NCBI GenBank assembly: GCA_003248935.1
Contig: QFQF01000002.1
Location: forward strand, 124,001 to 188,000
From: Sphingobium sp.
Lineage (GTDB): Bacteria > Pseudomonadota > Alphaproteobacteria > Sphingomonadales > Sphingomonadaceae
DNA: 64,000 nt
Direction of reading: 5' to 3'
The translations under genes were made by a program, and so were the position numbers. Under the pieces are notes generated by a model. The model did not search any database. It saw nothing but the letters and a program-made list of their open reading frames with translations, and was not told the origin of the DNA. Positions 50,104-58,993 of the stretch are shown here, in pieces; the first letter of the stretch is position 1, and each line of letters begins with the position of its first letter.

Positions 50104-51285
50104 ATGGCGACGCAACTTGCAGTGGAGCCCGGCCATGCCGCACCGCTCGCGCTGACGCCCGACCTGCTGGACCGGGTGACGGCGCGGCTTGCGGAGACGG
50201 CGGAGGACTATGATCGCAGCGGGGAGTTTCCCCGGCACAATTTCGACCTGTTGGCACGCGAGCGGCTGATCGGCCTCACTGTAGCCCGGGAATATGGCGG
50301 GCAGGGCGCATCGCTGTCCGATGCGCTGCGCGTCCTTGGCGCGGTCGCGAAGGGGGAGCCCTCCACCGCGCTGATCCTGTTCATGACCTATGCCTATCAT
50401 GCTGCACCGGCAAAGACGCGCAGTTGGCCCGCCGGCATATATGAGCGTGTCGCGCGGGAGGCCGTCGGGGGCCGTGGCCTGATCGGCGGACTGCGCGTCG
50501 AACCCGAACTGGGTACGCCGGTACGCGGCGGCATGCCAGCGACGACGGCTCGGCGGACGGCGGACGGCTGGGCGCTGGGCGGCACAAAAATCTATTCCAC
50601 CGGATCGACCGGCCTCGACTGGTTCGCCGTATGGGCGAAGACGGATGAGCCGGAACCCCGGCTCGGCAATTTTCTGGTTCGCGCTGGCAGTCCGGGCATC
50701 GTCATCGAGCCGGTGTGGGATCATCTCGGGATGCGGGCGACGGTCAGCCATGCCGTGCATTTCAACGATACGCCGGTGCCGCTCGATTACGCGGTCGACG
50801 TCCGGCGGCCACAGGACTGGTCGAGCGCGTCGGCCGATCCGGGGCAGGCCATCTGGAACGCTCTGGCCATTTCGACCATCTATTCCGGCGTGGCGCGCGC
50901 CGCGCGCGACTGGCTGCGCACCTATCTGAACGAACGTGTGCCGACGAACCTGGGCGCTTCGCTCGCAACCCTCCCGCGTGTCCAGGAGAAGTTTGGCGAG
51001 ATCGAAGCGTTGCTGCAGGTGAACCGCACGCTGATCGAGGCGGCGGCGAACCGGACGGATGCGGGAGATCCGCCCGATGCGAATGCCGTGAATACCGTCA
51101 AATACGTGTCGACGGCCAATGCCATCCGCGCGGTCGAAATCGGCCTCGAACTGACCGGCAATCCGGGCATCAGCAGGAAGAACCCGCTCGAACGCCATTA
51201 TCGCGACGTGCTGTGCAGCCGAATCCACTCGCCGCAGACCGACACCATACTGGTCGCGGCGGGCAGGGCGGCGCTCGGCAACTGA
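50104..51285 (+). CDS. Acyl-CoA-dehydrogenase-fold flavin enzyme (SfnB/DszC-like)
   Basis: 393 residues. ACAD fold: N-terminal helices (AREYGGQGASLSDALRVLG), central beta domain (GGTKIYSTGSTGLDWFAVWA) and C-terminal helices with AINALAIS-type turns. In organosulfur clusters such proteins (SfnB, DszC) act as FMNH2-dependent monooxygenases that oxidise sulfur or cleave C-S bonds rather than desaturating acyl-CoA. That assignment is by context. It shares an operon with the binding protein and a D-2-hydroxyacid dehydrogenase. Confidence 0.82.
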   Translation: MATQLAVEPGHAAPLALTPDLLDRVTARLAETAEDYDRSGEFPRHNFDLLARERLIGLTVAREYGGQGASLSDALRVLGAVAKGEPSTALILFMTYAYHAAPAKTRSWPAGIYERVAREAVGGRGLIGGLRVEPELGTPVRGGMPATTARRTADGWALGGTKIYSTGSTGLDWFAVWAKTDEPEPRLGNFLVRAGSPGIVIEPVWDHLGMRATVSHAVHFNDTPVPLDYAVDVRRPQDWSSASADPGQAIWNALAISTIYSGVARAARDWLRTYLNERVPTNLGASLATLPRVQEKFGEIEALLQVNRTLIEAAANRTDAGDPPDANAVNTVKYVSTANAIRAVEIGLELTGNPGISRKNPLERHYRDVLCSRIHSPQTDTILVAAGRAALGN

Positions 51286-51302
51286 AGCGGAGACGCACGG
51301 AC

Positions 51303-52247
51303 ATGACACTTGTGATCGCCAGCCAGCTTGAGGCCGCCTTCAACGAGGGGCTGGCGCGCCATCCATCGCGACCCGTCGTGGTCGATGTGGAGGAGGATGC
51401 GCCCTGGACCGCAGCCGGCAAGGCGGATGTCTTGCTGGTCCGGCCGTCCGTTGCGTGGCGCGGCGCCAGTGTGCCGCGTCCGGCGCAATGGCCGGGGCGG
51501 TTGCGCTGGGTGTGCAGCGCGTCGGCCGGGATCGACTTCTATCCCCCATGGCTGCTCGACGCGCCCTTGGTGTCCTGCGGGCGCGGTGTCGCGTCGGAAG
51601 AGATCGCCGACTATGTGATTGCCGCGATCTACGGTCATGCCAAGGATCTGGCCGGTGTCGCGGCGCATGGTCCCGCCGACTGGACGCCGAAGCCTCTTGG
51701 CAGGGTGTCCGGCACGACGATCGGGATCGTCGGCCTGGGCGCGATCGGAACCGCCGTCGCACGGCGCGGCCTTGCGCTGAGTGCTCAGGTGGTGGGCGTA
51801 CGCCGTTCGGGCGGCGGGACGAACCTGTCCGGCGTCACGCTGTTCTCGAGCGTCGAGGCGGTGATTGCGGTTGCCGACCATATCGTCATAGCCGTCCCCG
51901 CGACGCCTGCGACCCGCCATCTGTTCGATGCGGCCCTGTTGGCGAAGGCCAAGCCGGGCGCACATCTCATCAACGTGGCGCGCGGGTCTGTGGTTGATCA
52001 GGACGCGCTGGCGGATGCGCTCGATGCCGGTCCGCTCGCCTTTGCGACCCTCGACGTGACAGAACCGGAACCGTTGCCCGAGGGGCATCTGCTCTACACC
52101 CATCCCAAGGTGCGGCTGACGCCGCATGTGTCGAGCAATTACCAGCTCGTGCGCCATAGGCTGATGGAGAAGATCAACGATGACCTGTCCCGTTTCGTGC
52201 GGGGAGAGGCACTGCCTGATACGGTCGATCCGGCACGCGGTTACTGA
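51303..52247 (+). CDS. D-isomer-specific 2-hydroxyacid dehydrogenase family protein
   Basis: 314 residues. NAD-binding Rossmann motif TIGIVGLGAIGTAVARRG. The family catalytic region keeps AHLINVARGSVVDQDALADAL and RLTPHVSSNYQ, with the catalytic His in LTPHVSSN. It reduces a 2-oxo acid or oxidises a D-2-hydroxy acid; the substrate is unknown. Its place in the organosulfur operon suggests it deals with the carbon skeleton left after desulfurisation. It is convergent with the LysR gene. Confidence 0.85.
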   Translation: MTLVIASQLEAAFNEGLARHPSRPVVVDVEEDAPWTAAGKADVLLVRPSVAWRGASVPRPAQWPGRLRWVCSASAGIDFYPPWLLDAPLVSCGRGVASEEIADYVIAAIYGHAKDLAGVAAHGPADWTPKPLGRVSGTTIGIVGLGAIGTAVARRGLALSAQVVGVRRSGGGTNLSGVTLFSSVEAVIAVADHIVIAVPATPATRHLFDAALLAKAKPGAHLINVARGSVVDQDALADALDAGPLAFATLDVTEPEPLPEGHLLYTHPKVRLTPHVSSNYQLVRHRLMEKINDDLSRFVRGEALPDTVDPARGY

Positions 52248-52262
52248 CCAGAGGCGTCCCGG

Positions 52263-53099
52263 TCACAGCCTGCGTACGGTTTCCAGCGCCAGTTCGGCGA
52301 GACGGCGCGCCGCCTTGTCGAGCGTGTCGCCGGTACGAAGGATCGCCGCGACCTTCGGCAATTCGGGCAGGTTTCCATCGGTCACCGGCGCGACATCCTC
52401 CAGGAACAGATGTGTGCGGCAGGTGATGCCGAGGCCCGCGCCGACGGCTGCCTTCAGCGTGGCAAGGTTGGGTGTCTCGACCGCGATGCGGAACGGGCGG
52501 CCTGCATCCTGAAGGCGGCGGATGGCGGCGTCCCGGAACCGGCATGGCTCCTCCAGCACGGCGAGCGGGATCACGTCGCGGCCGAGCAATCCCTCATCAC
52601 CATACCAGCTCATCGGCGCGACGGTCACCGCATCAGGGTCACCGGGCGCGGCGAAGCCGAGCAGGATGTCGAGTTCCCGCCGGTCCAGAAGCGTCTGAAG
52701 TTCTGCCGTGCCTGCGACCCGCGCATAGATCTGGGCATCCGGATGCAGTTCCGAGAAGCGGGAGAGGAGGCCGCTCAGCAGCGTGTCGGCGAAGTCCTGG
52801 ACCATGCCGATCCGGACCGGTCCGGCGAACCGCCCGGCGGAGACGGCAGCGACGGCCTCGTCATGCAGGCTGAGTACTCGCCGCGCATAGTCGAGCAGCA
52901 CGTCGCCTGCGGGTGTCAGGATGAGCCGACGCCCCTCACGGACGAACAGCGACTGCTGGACCAGTTCCTCCAGCCGTTTGATCTGAAGGCTGAGCGCGGA
53001 CTGGGTGACGAACACCTGTTCGGACGCATTCAGCATCGACCCCGTATCGACGATGGCGACGAAGCTACGCAACAAATTGGTCGGAAGATTGACCGGCAC
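52263..53099 (-). CDS. LysR-family transcriptional regulator
   Basis: 278 residues, GTG start at VPVNLPTNLL with AGAGGT upstream. HTH: LLRSFVAIVDTGSMLNASEQVFVTQSALSLQIKRLEELV (typical LysR, positions 7-45). Effector domain VRIGMVQDFADTLLSGLLSRF. Divergent from ssuC, so it probably controls the ssuC-onwards operon, in the manner of Cbl or SsuR. Effector (for example sulfate-starvation signal or an organosulfur compound) unknown. Confidence 0.92.
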   Translation of the reverse strand: MPVNLPTNLLRSFVAIVDTGSMLNASEQVFVTQSALSLQIKRLEELVQQSLFVREGRRLILTPAGDVLLDYARRVLSLHDEAVAAVSAGRFAGPVRIGMVQDFADTLLSGLLSRFSELHPDAQIYARVAGTAELQTLLDRRELDILLGFAAPGDPDAVTVAPMSWYGDEGLLGRDVIPLAVLEEPCRFRDAAIRRLQDAGRPFRIAVETPNLATLKAAVGAGLGITCRTHLFLEDVAPVTDGNLPELPKVAAILRTGDTLDKAARRLAELALETVRRL

Positions 53100-53382
53100 G
53101 GCATACCTCTTTGGACAGCGGGGGCCGATCCGTGGTCGGGAACGGAAGGCGCCTTCTATGTCACATGCTAATATATCAATCAAAAAAGTAGAGATTTGCC
53201 GTGACAAGGAAAAGCTATGCCGCGCCATATCCGCCATGCCGATCTTCACAAGCGCGATAACCCGGGGGTTTTGCGCGGCAGTCGCCCGTTATGAGGAATC
53301 CTAATAAGCGGCCAATTTAAAACTCAATTGATATGGTAGAGAAATCATGTTGGGCTTCTGATCGTAACAGCGAGTATCCGAC
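53100..53382. promoter_or_regulatory. Divergent control region of the LysR gene and ssuC
   Basis: About 280 nt, clearly AT-richer than its surroundings from 53160 onward. Visible elements: CAATT-8 nt-AATTG (53313-53330), the partial shared motif TAGAGAAAT (53337-53345), and GTAGAGA also at 53188. No convincing -35/-10 pair was chosen. LysR box (T-N11-A) not assigned. Confidence 0.5.
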
Positions 53383-54189
53383 ATGACTCATTCCCAGGCG
53401 CTTGTGCGCCGCTCTTTCGCCCTGAGGGCCTTGCCGAGCATACACGGGCGGTGGCTTTCGCCCGTACTGTTGCTGCTGGTCTGGGAACTCGGTTCACGAA
53501 CGGGAGTGATCCCCGAGCGGACGCTGGCAGCCCCCTCGGCTGTCATCGGCACGCTGGTCGAGATGACGCTGTCGGGTGAACTGCCGTCCAACCTGCTCGT
53601 GTCCTTTGCCCGGGTTGCCGCCGGGCTGCTGATCGGCGTCAGCCTGGGCGTGGTGCTCGGTCTTGCTTCGGGCCTGTCGCGGTCCGGCGAGATGGCGATC
53701 GACCCGCTCATGCAGATCAAGCGGACGATCCCGGCGCTGGCTCTGACCCCGCTGTTCATCGTCTGGTTCGGTATCGGGGAAACGCCCAAGGTTGCCCTGA
53801 TCGCCTTCGGCACCGTGTTTCCCGTCTACCTGAACCTCTACAGCGGTATACGCGGGGTCGACCCGCGCCTGCTGGAGGCGGCGCGCAGCTTCGGGCTCAG
53901 TCGGGCGGAACAGGTCTGGCACGTGGTCCTGCCCGCGGCGTTCCCCGCACTGCTCGTTGGCCTGCGCTACGCTTTGTCCGTGTCGATCCTCGTGCTGGTC
54001 GTGGCGGAACAGATCAATGCCTCGGCCGGTCTCGGCTACCTCATCAACAACGCCCGTGACTTCATGCGCACGGACATCATCGTCGTCTGCCTGATGGTCT
54101 ACGCCATTCTGGGTCTTGGCGCCGACTGGCTCGTCCGTACCGTCGAACACCGCGCCCTGATCTGGCGCCCCAGCATAGTGGAGCAATGA
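53383..54189 (+). CDS. ssuC: SsuC-like ABC transporter permease
   Basis: 268 residues, about six hydrophobic segments. The permease EAA loop is readable: EAARSFGLSRAEQVWHVVLPAAFP. Sequence LIGVSLGVVLGLASGLSRSGE is typical of the SsuC/TauC/NrtB branch. It forms the membrane channel for aliphatic sulfonate or related uptake. Its stop overlaps the ssuB start. First gene of a long rightward operon. Confidence 0.9.
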   Translation: MTHSQALVRRSFALRALPSIHGRWLSPVLLLLVWELGSRTGVIPERTLAAPSAVIGTLVEMTLSGELPSNLLVSFARVAAGLLIGVSLGVVLGLASGLSRSGEMAIDPLMQIKRTIPALALTPLFIVWFGIGETPKVALIAFGTVFPVYLNLYSGIRGVDPRLLEAARSFGLSRAEQVWHVVLPAAFPALLVGLRYALSVSILVLVVAEQINASAGLGYLINNARDFMRTDIIVVCLMVYAILGLGADWLVRTVEHRALIWRPSIVEQ

Positions 54190-55019
54190 GCATGGATGCG
54201 CGTCTGGGATTTACGCGTCCGGGATTTACCGGCGCCACGAGTTTTCGCTCGCAGGAAAGCATCGACCCGGTGGAGCCGGTCGTCCGTCTGCGTGGTTTCG
54301 TGCGGCGCTTCGGCGTCAACACGATCATCGACGGACTGGATCTGGACATCGCGCCGGGTGAGTTCATCGCGCTGCTCGGCCGCTCGGGGTCGGGCAAGAC
54401 GACGCTGTTGCGTACACTCGCGGGCCTTGATGACGCCTGTGGACAGGACGTGACCGTGCCCGGTTCGCGCGCCGTGGTGTTTCAGGATGCGCGTCTGCTC
54501 CCGTGGAAACCCGTCTGGAAGAATGTCGCACTGGGCCTGTCCGGCGATGCGATCCGGGACCGCAGCGAGGCCGCCCTGCGCGAGGTCGGGCTTGGGCACC
54601 GGATCGACGCCTGGCCGCTGACCCTGTCGGGTGGAGAGGCGCAGCGCGCCGCGCTTGCCCGCGCGTTGGTGCGGGAGCCCACGCTGCTGCTGCTGGATGA
54701 GCCGTTCGCCGCGCTCGATGCGCTCACCCGTTACCGCATGCATGAACTGGTGCTCTCGCTCTGGCGCGCGCACCGGCCGGCGGTCCTGATGGTGACGCAT
54801 GATGTCGAGGAGGCGATAGCGCTCGCCGATCGCGTGCTGGTGCTGGATGGCGGCCGGATCGTTGCGGAAGAACGGATCGCGGCGGCGCGGGGCGAACGGG
54901 CGGGCCTGTCGGCCAAGCTGCGTGAGACCCTGCTGTCGCATCTGGGAGGCGGCGACCATGGGGCAGGGGTCATCCCCTTCGGCCGGGCCGACCGTGAGAT
55001 CGTGGAGGCGGCGGAGTGA
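54186..55019 (+). CDS. ssuB: SsuB-like ABC transporter ATPase
   Basis: 277 residues with a 30-residue N-terminal extension before the ABC core. Walker A GRSGSGKTT, Q-loop FQDARLLPW, signature LSGGEAQRAALAR, Walker B LLLLDEPFAALDA, switch His THDVEEA. Powers the SsuC importer with binding proteins at 49114 and/or 58001. Overlaps both neighbours (ATGA/GTGA), a tight operon. Confidence 0.94.
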   Translation: MSMDARLGFTRPGFTGATSFRSQESIDPVEPVVRLRGFVRRFGVNTIIDGLDLDIAPGEFIALLGRSGSGKTTLLRTLAGLDDACGQDVTVPGSRAVVFQDARLLPWKPVWKNVALGLSGDAIRDRSEAALREVGLGHRIDAWPLTLSGGEAQRAALARALVREPTLLLLDEPFAALDALTRYRMHELVLSLWRAHRPAVLMVTHDVEEAIALADRVLVLDGGRIVAEERIAAARGERAGLSAKLRETLLSHLGGGDHGAGVIPFGRADREIVEAAE

Positions 55020-55630
55020 ATGCGATCGCCGCGATCGAGCCGGCAAAGGACATTGCGCGCCTGCGCGGCTTCGTCACGGCGTTTGCCGATCTTCTGGCAG
55101 CATGCCGGGACGAGGCGGCGATACTGGAGAGCGGCGGCGCGCTGCTCGCGCGCCTGATTGCGCGGGATGACTGGCTGCCCGATGCCTTCGCTCGCCCCGA
55201 TCCCGAGCGCTATCAGCAATATCTGCTTCACTGCGACAGTCGCGAGCGGTTCAGCGTCGTGAGCTTCGTCTGGGGGCCGGGGCAGGCGACGCCCATCCAC
55301 GACCATCAGGTGTGGGGGCTGGTCGGCGTGCTGCGCGGCGTCGAACGGGTCGAGCGCTTCGAACGCACCCCTGACGGACGGCTGGTCGCGGAAACGCCGA
55401 CCCTGCTGCGCGAGGGGGAGGTCGACGCCGTCAGCCCGCGCATCGGCGACATTCATCGCGTCGCCAATGGCCGCGACGACGCGCCCTCGGTCAGCATCCA
55501 CGTCTACGGCGCGAACATCGGCGCGGTGGAGCGCGCGACCTATGCGCCCGACGGCGCGCTGAAAAGCTTCATCTCCGGATACGCGAACAGCGTGATCCCC
55601 AACCTCTGGGACAGATCGAGACCTGCATGA
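55016..55630 (+). CDS. Cysteine-dioxygenase-family thiol dioxygenase, 3-mercaptopropionate dioxygenase-like
   Basis: 204 residues, GTG start. Cupin ligands: His95 and His97 (PIHDHQVWG) and His147 (GDIHRV). The VWGLVGVLRG continuation and the S-x-H-x-Y hydrogen-bond motif Ser160, His162, Tyr164 match the 3MDO branch (COG5553) more than mammalian CDO. It would oxidise a thiol to a sulfinate using ferrous iron and oxygen. Overlaps ssuB and the rhodanese gene. Confidence 0.85.
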   Translation: MNAIAAIEPAKDIARLRGFVTAFADLLAACRDEAAILESGGALLARLIARDDWLPDAFARPDPERYQQYLLHCDSRERFSVVSFVWGPGQATPIHDHQVWGLVGVLRGVERVERFERTPDGRLVAETPTLLREGEVDAVSPRIGDIHRVANGRDDAPSVSIHVYGANIGAVERATYAPDGALKSFISGYANSVIPNLWDRSRPA

Positions 55631-56886
55631 CCACTGACACGCTTGACCGCACCCTGACCGCCACGCCGGCCGATATCCGGACGGCGTTGCTCGCTGGAGA
55701 CGAGATCGCCCTCATCGACCTGCGGGAGGAGCATGCGTTCGCGCAGGGGCATCCGCTGTTCGCCGCCCAGATCCCGTTCCGCCGGATCGATGATGAGGTG
55801 CGCTGGCGTATCCCGCGCCTGGAAACGCCGGTCGTCGTCTATGACGATGGAGAGGGGCTGGCCGAAAAGGCGGCGGTTCGCCTGCTGGCGCTCGGTTACA
55901 GTGATGTGCGCGTGCTGGACGGCGGCCTTTCCGGATGGCGGGACGCCGGTTACGAGTTGTTCGAGGACGTCAACAGCTACTCCAAGGCGTTCGGCGAACT
56001 GGTCGAGCATCGCCGCCATACGCCCTCGCTTGCCGCCGAGGAGGTGCAGGCGCTGATCACCGAAAAGGCGGACATCGCGATCCTCGATGCGCGGCGTTAC
56101 GACGAGTACAACACGATGAGCATTCCGACCGGGACCAGTGTGCCTGGCGCGGAACTGGTACTGCGCGCACGCGCCGTGGCGCCCGATCCCGACACGACGA
56201 TCATCGTCAATTGCGCCGGGCGCACCCGATCGATCATCGGCACCCAGTCCCTTGTCAATGCGGGCTTGCCCAACAGGATCTATGCGCTGCGCAACGGCAC
56301 CATCGGGTGGACGCTCGCGGGGCAGTCGCTGGAAACCGGACAGGTCCGTACGGCGCCAGAGGTGGATGGCGACGATGCGGCGGAGGCGCGGATCAAGGCG
56401 CGCGAGGTTGCCTATCGCGCGGGCGTCAAGCGCATCGGCTGGGCTGATCTCGACCATCTGAAGGCGCAGGAGGGACGCACCCTCTATCTGTATGACGTGC
56501 GCCAGCCCGCCGCGTTCGAGAAGGGGCATCTGCCCGGCTTCCGCAATGCACAGGGCGGACAGCTCGTGCAGGAGACCGATCACTACGCCCCGGTGCGCGG
56601 CGCACGGATCGTGCTGTCGGACGATTTAGGCCCGCGCGCGGACATGACCGCGTCCTGGCTCGCGCAGATGGGCTGGGAGGTGTTCGTGCTGGAGGACGAC
56701 CTGTCGGGCCCGCTTCAGTCCGGCAGCGACGGTGCGCCGCCGCCGCGAGGCCCGGAGGGGCGCTACAAACGTCCCTATGAGGGCACGGACAACAAGGCGG
56801 CGGCGATGCAGGCCTATCTCGACTGGGAATATGGCCTTGTCGACCAGCTCGCCCGCGACGGCACCCACGGCTTCTTCGTCATCTGA
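55627..56886 (+). CDS. Three-domain rhodanese (sulfurtransferase)
   Basis: 419 residues, three rhodanese homology modules (about 1-115, 130-245, 265-375). Only the second has the active-loop cysteine, Cys196 in IIVNCAGRTRS; the first has VVVYDDGEG and the third VLSDDLGPR at that place. The C-terminal 45 residues (PPRGPEGRYKRPYEG) extend beyond. It may transfer sulfane sulfur from thiosulfate or another donor. It overlaps the dioxygenase gene. Confidence 0.88.
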   Translation: MTTDTLDRTLTATPADIRTALLAGDEIALIDLREEHAFAQGHPLFAAQIPFRRIDDEVRWRIPRLETPVVVYDDGEGLAEKAAVRLLALGYSDVRVLDGGLSGWRDAGYELFEDVNSYSKAFGELVEHRRHTPSLAAEEVQALITEKADIAILDARRYDEYNTMSIPTGTSVPGAELVLRARAVAPDPDTTIIVNCAGRTRSIIGTQSLVNAGLPNRIYALRNGTIGWTLAGQSLETGQVRTAPEVDGDDAAEARIKAREVAYRAGVKRIGWADLDHLKAQEGRTLYLYDVRQPAAFEKGHLPGFRNAQGGQLVQETDHYAPVRGARIVLSDDLGPRADMTASWLAQMGWEVFVLEDDLSGPLQSGSDGAPPPRGPEGRYKRPYEGTDNKAAAMQAYLDWEYGLVDQLARDGTHGFFVI

Positions 56887-56910
56887 ATTTTTCGCAGGGA
56901 AGGCACGGAC

Positions 56911-57999
56911 ATGAGTGTCAAATTCATCGGTTATATCGGCTTCAACAACAGTTCCGAGACCCAGTCGGCGGTGCGCAGCCGTATCCTCGACAAGGACTAT
57001 GTCGAGGCGGCGGCCAGAGCGCAGGAGGCAGGCGGATTCGACCGGGTGCTGATCCCCTTCGGCTCCAACACGCCGGAAAGCCAGATCGTCGCCGCGCACG
57101 CGGCCGCGATCACATCGTCGCTCGGTTTCCTCGTTGCGCACCGCCCCGGCTTCACGCAGCCGACGGTGGCGGCGCGCCAGTTGGCGACGCTCGATCAGCT
57201 TTCAGGTGGCCGGGTCGCCGTCCACATCATCACCGGCGGAGCCGATGAGGAGATGGCGCGGGACGGCGACACGCAAACGGTGAAGACAGAGCGCTATGCC
57301 CGTACCGACGAGTATCTGACCGTCCTGCGGCAGGAATGGACGGCGGCGCAACCCTTCGACCATCAGGGCCGCTTCTATGACGTGAAACAGGGTTTCAGCG
57401 CAATCAAGCCCGATAACCTCCCGGTATTCTTCGGCGGATCGTCGGAGGAGGCGATCGAGGTCGCCGGACGGCATGCCGACGTCTATGCCCTGTGGGGCGA
57501 GACGCTGGATCAGGTGCGCGATACCGTGCGGCAGGTGCGCCGGTCGGCGGCGCGGTACGGACGTGATCCCGGTTTTTCCCTGTCGCTGCGGCCGGTGATC
57601 GCCGATACCGAGGAAGCCGCGTGGAAACGCGCCGCGGAGATCGAGGAGCAGGTGCGGGAAAACCGTGCCGCCGCCGGATTGCCGCTCACCGGGCATCGCC
57701 CGCCCAATGCCGGATCGCTGCGCTTGCTGGAGACCGCGACCGGCAATCGTCGTGATGCCCGTCTGTGGACCGGGGTCGCGGCGCTCACCGGCGCGCAGGG
57801 CAACAGCACGGGCCTGGTCGGTACGCCCGAGCAGGTCGCGGACGCCATGCTCGAATATTACGACATCGGCATCGACCATTTTCTGATCCGTGGCTTTGAT
57901 CCGCTGGGCGACAGCGTCGTCTACGGGCGCGAGCTGATCCCGGTCGTCCGCCAGAAGGTGGCCGAGCGGGAAGCGGCGCAGGTGGCGCTCGCGGGCTGA
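56911..57999 (+). CDS. LLM-class flavin monooxygenase, SsuD-like alkanesulfonate monooxygenase
   Basis: 362 residues, luciferase-like TIM-barrel. SsuD-type signatures: LDQLSGGRVAVHIITGGADEE, ERYARTDEYLTVLRQEW and KPDNLPVFFGGSSEEAIEVA. It uses reduced FMN and oxygen to release sulfite from an organosulfonate, leaving an aldehyde. A separate NADH:FMN reductase (SsuE) is not in view. It lies 24 nt after the rhodanese gene and 1 nt before the second binding protein. Confidence 0.9.
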   Translation: MSVKFIGYIGFNNSSETQSAVRSRILDKDYVEAAARAQEAGGFDRVLIPFGSNTPESQIVAAHAAAITSSLGFLVAHRPGFTQPTVAARQLATLDQLSGGRVAVHIITGGADEEMARDGDTQTVKTERYARTDEYLTVLRQEWTAAQPFDHQGRFYDVKQGFSAIKPDNLPVFFGGSSEEAIEVAGRHADVYALWGETLDQVRDTVRQVRRSAARYGRDPGFSLSLRPVIADTEEAAWKRAAEIEEQVRENRAAAGLPLTGHRPPNAGSLRLLETATGNRRDARLWTGVAALTGAQGNSTGLVGTPEQVADAMLEYYDIGIDHFLIRGFDPLGDSVVYGRELIPVVRQKVAEREAAQVALAG

Positions 58000-58000
58000 C

Positions 58001-58951
58001 ATGGCAAAACGTACGATTGTAGCCCTGGGCGTCGCCGTGCTGATCGCGGTCGGCATCACCGCGGCGTATTACTGGCAGGATAGCGGCGGGCCGGTGTTGC
58101 GCGTCGCGAACCAGAAGGGGCAGGTCAAGGCGATGATGATCGCGTCGGGCGTGCTGAAGGGCGCGCGCTACACGGTCGAATGGTCGGAATTTCCTGCCGC
58201 GCAGCCGCTACTCGAAGCGGTTGCCAGTGGCGCGGCCGATCTGGGGCTGGCGGCCGACGCGCCGTTCATCTTCGCTTACGAGAGCGGCGCGCCGGTGAAG
58301 GCGATCGCGGTGCAGGCACCGGCCAATCAGGCGCCGGAGGCGCTGGCAGTGCTGGTGAAGGCCGACTCGCCAATCCTGTCGGCCGCCGATTTCCGGGGGC
58401 GCTCGGTGGCGACCACACGCGGTTCGATCGGCCATCATCTGCTGTTGCAGGCACTGGAACGGGCGAAGATACCTGCGGATGCGGTGCGCATCACCTTCCT
58501 GCCGCCGGGCGACGCGAAGGCGGCGTTCGACAGCGGTGCCATCGACGCCTGGTCGACCTGGACGCCTTACACGAACGTCGCCGTCAAGGAAGGTGCGCGA
58601 GCGGTGGTCGATGCGAAGGATTATGGCCTGCCGCTGTACATCGACATCGCGCACGGTGCGTCGATTGAGCCCAAGCGTGCGCTCCTGAAGGACTTTCTGG
58701 AGCGGGAGGCGAAGGCCGTCGCATGGGCGCGTACGCATCCGGATGCTTTTGCAAAGGTGCTGGCCGAGGAAACGGGCCTGCCGCTCGACATCGCCCGGGC
58801 CAGTTTCGAACGCAGCAATCGCGTGTCGCAGCCGATCGACAACGGCATCGTGCGGCACGAGGAAGCCATCGTCGACCGCTTTCGCGCGGCGGGCCTCAAG
58901 GCGGAGCGCACGGTGAAGGATGCGTTCGACACCAGCTTCGCGCCGCACTGA
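58001..58951 (+). CDS. Second SsuA-like periplasmic substrate-binding protein
   Basis: 316 residues. N-terminal hydrophobic segment (about 4-23) is a signal peptide or anchor, without a lipobox. Same fold as the first binding protein: VEWSEFPAAQPLLEAVASGAADLGL, DFRGRSVATTRGSIGHHLL and AIDAWSTWTPYTNVAV. Low identity to the first suggests a different ligand. Downstream of the flavin monooxygenase by 1 nt. Confidence 0.87.
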   Translation: MAKRTIVALGVAVLIAVGITAAYYWQDSGGPVLRVANQKGQVKAMMIASGVLKGARYTVEWSEFPAAQPLLEAVASGAADLGLAADAPFIFAYESGAPVKAIAVQAPANQAPEALAVLVKADSPILSAADFRGRSVATTRGSIGHHLLLQALERAKIPADAVRITFLPPGDAKAAFDSGAIDAWSTWTPYTNVAVKEGARAVVDAKDYGLPLYIDIAHGASIEPKRALLKDFLEREAKAVAWARTHPDAFAKVLAEETGLPLDIARASFERSNRVSQPIDNGIVRHEEAIVDRFRAAGLKAERTVKDAFDTSFAPH

Positions 58952-58993
58952 TCACGACATCATCGGACAAGATCGAACAAGGGAGTTTGGGAC

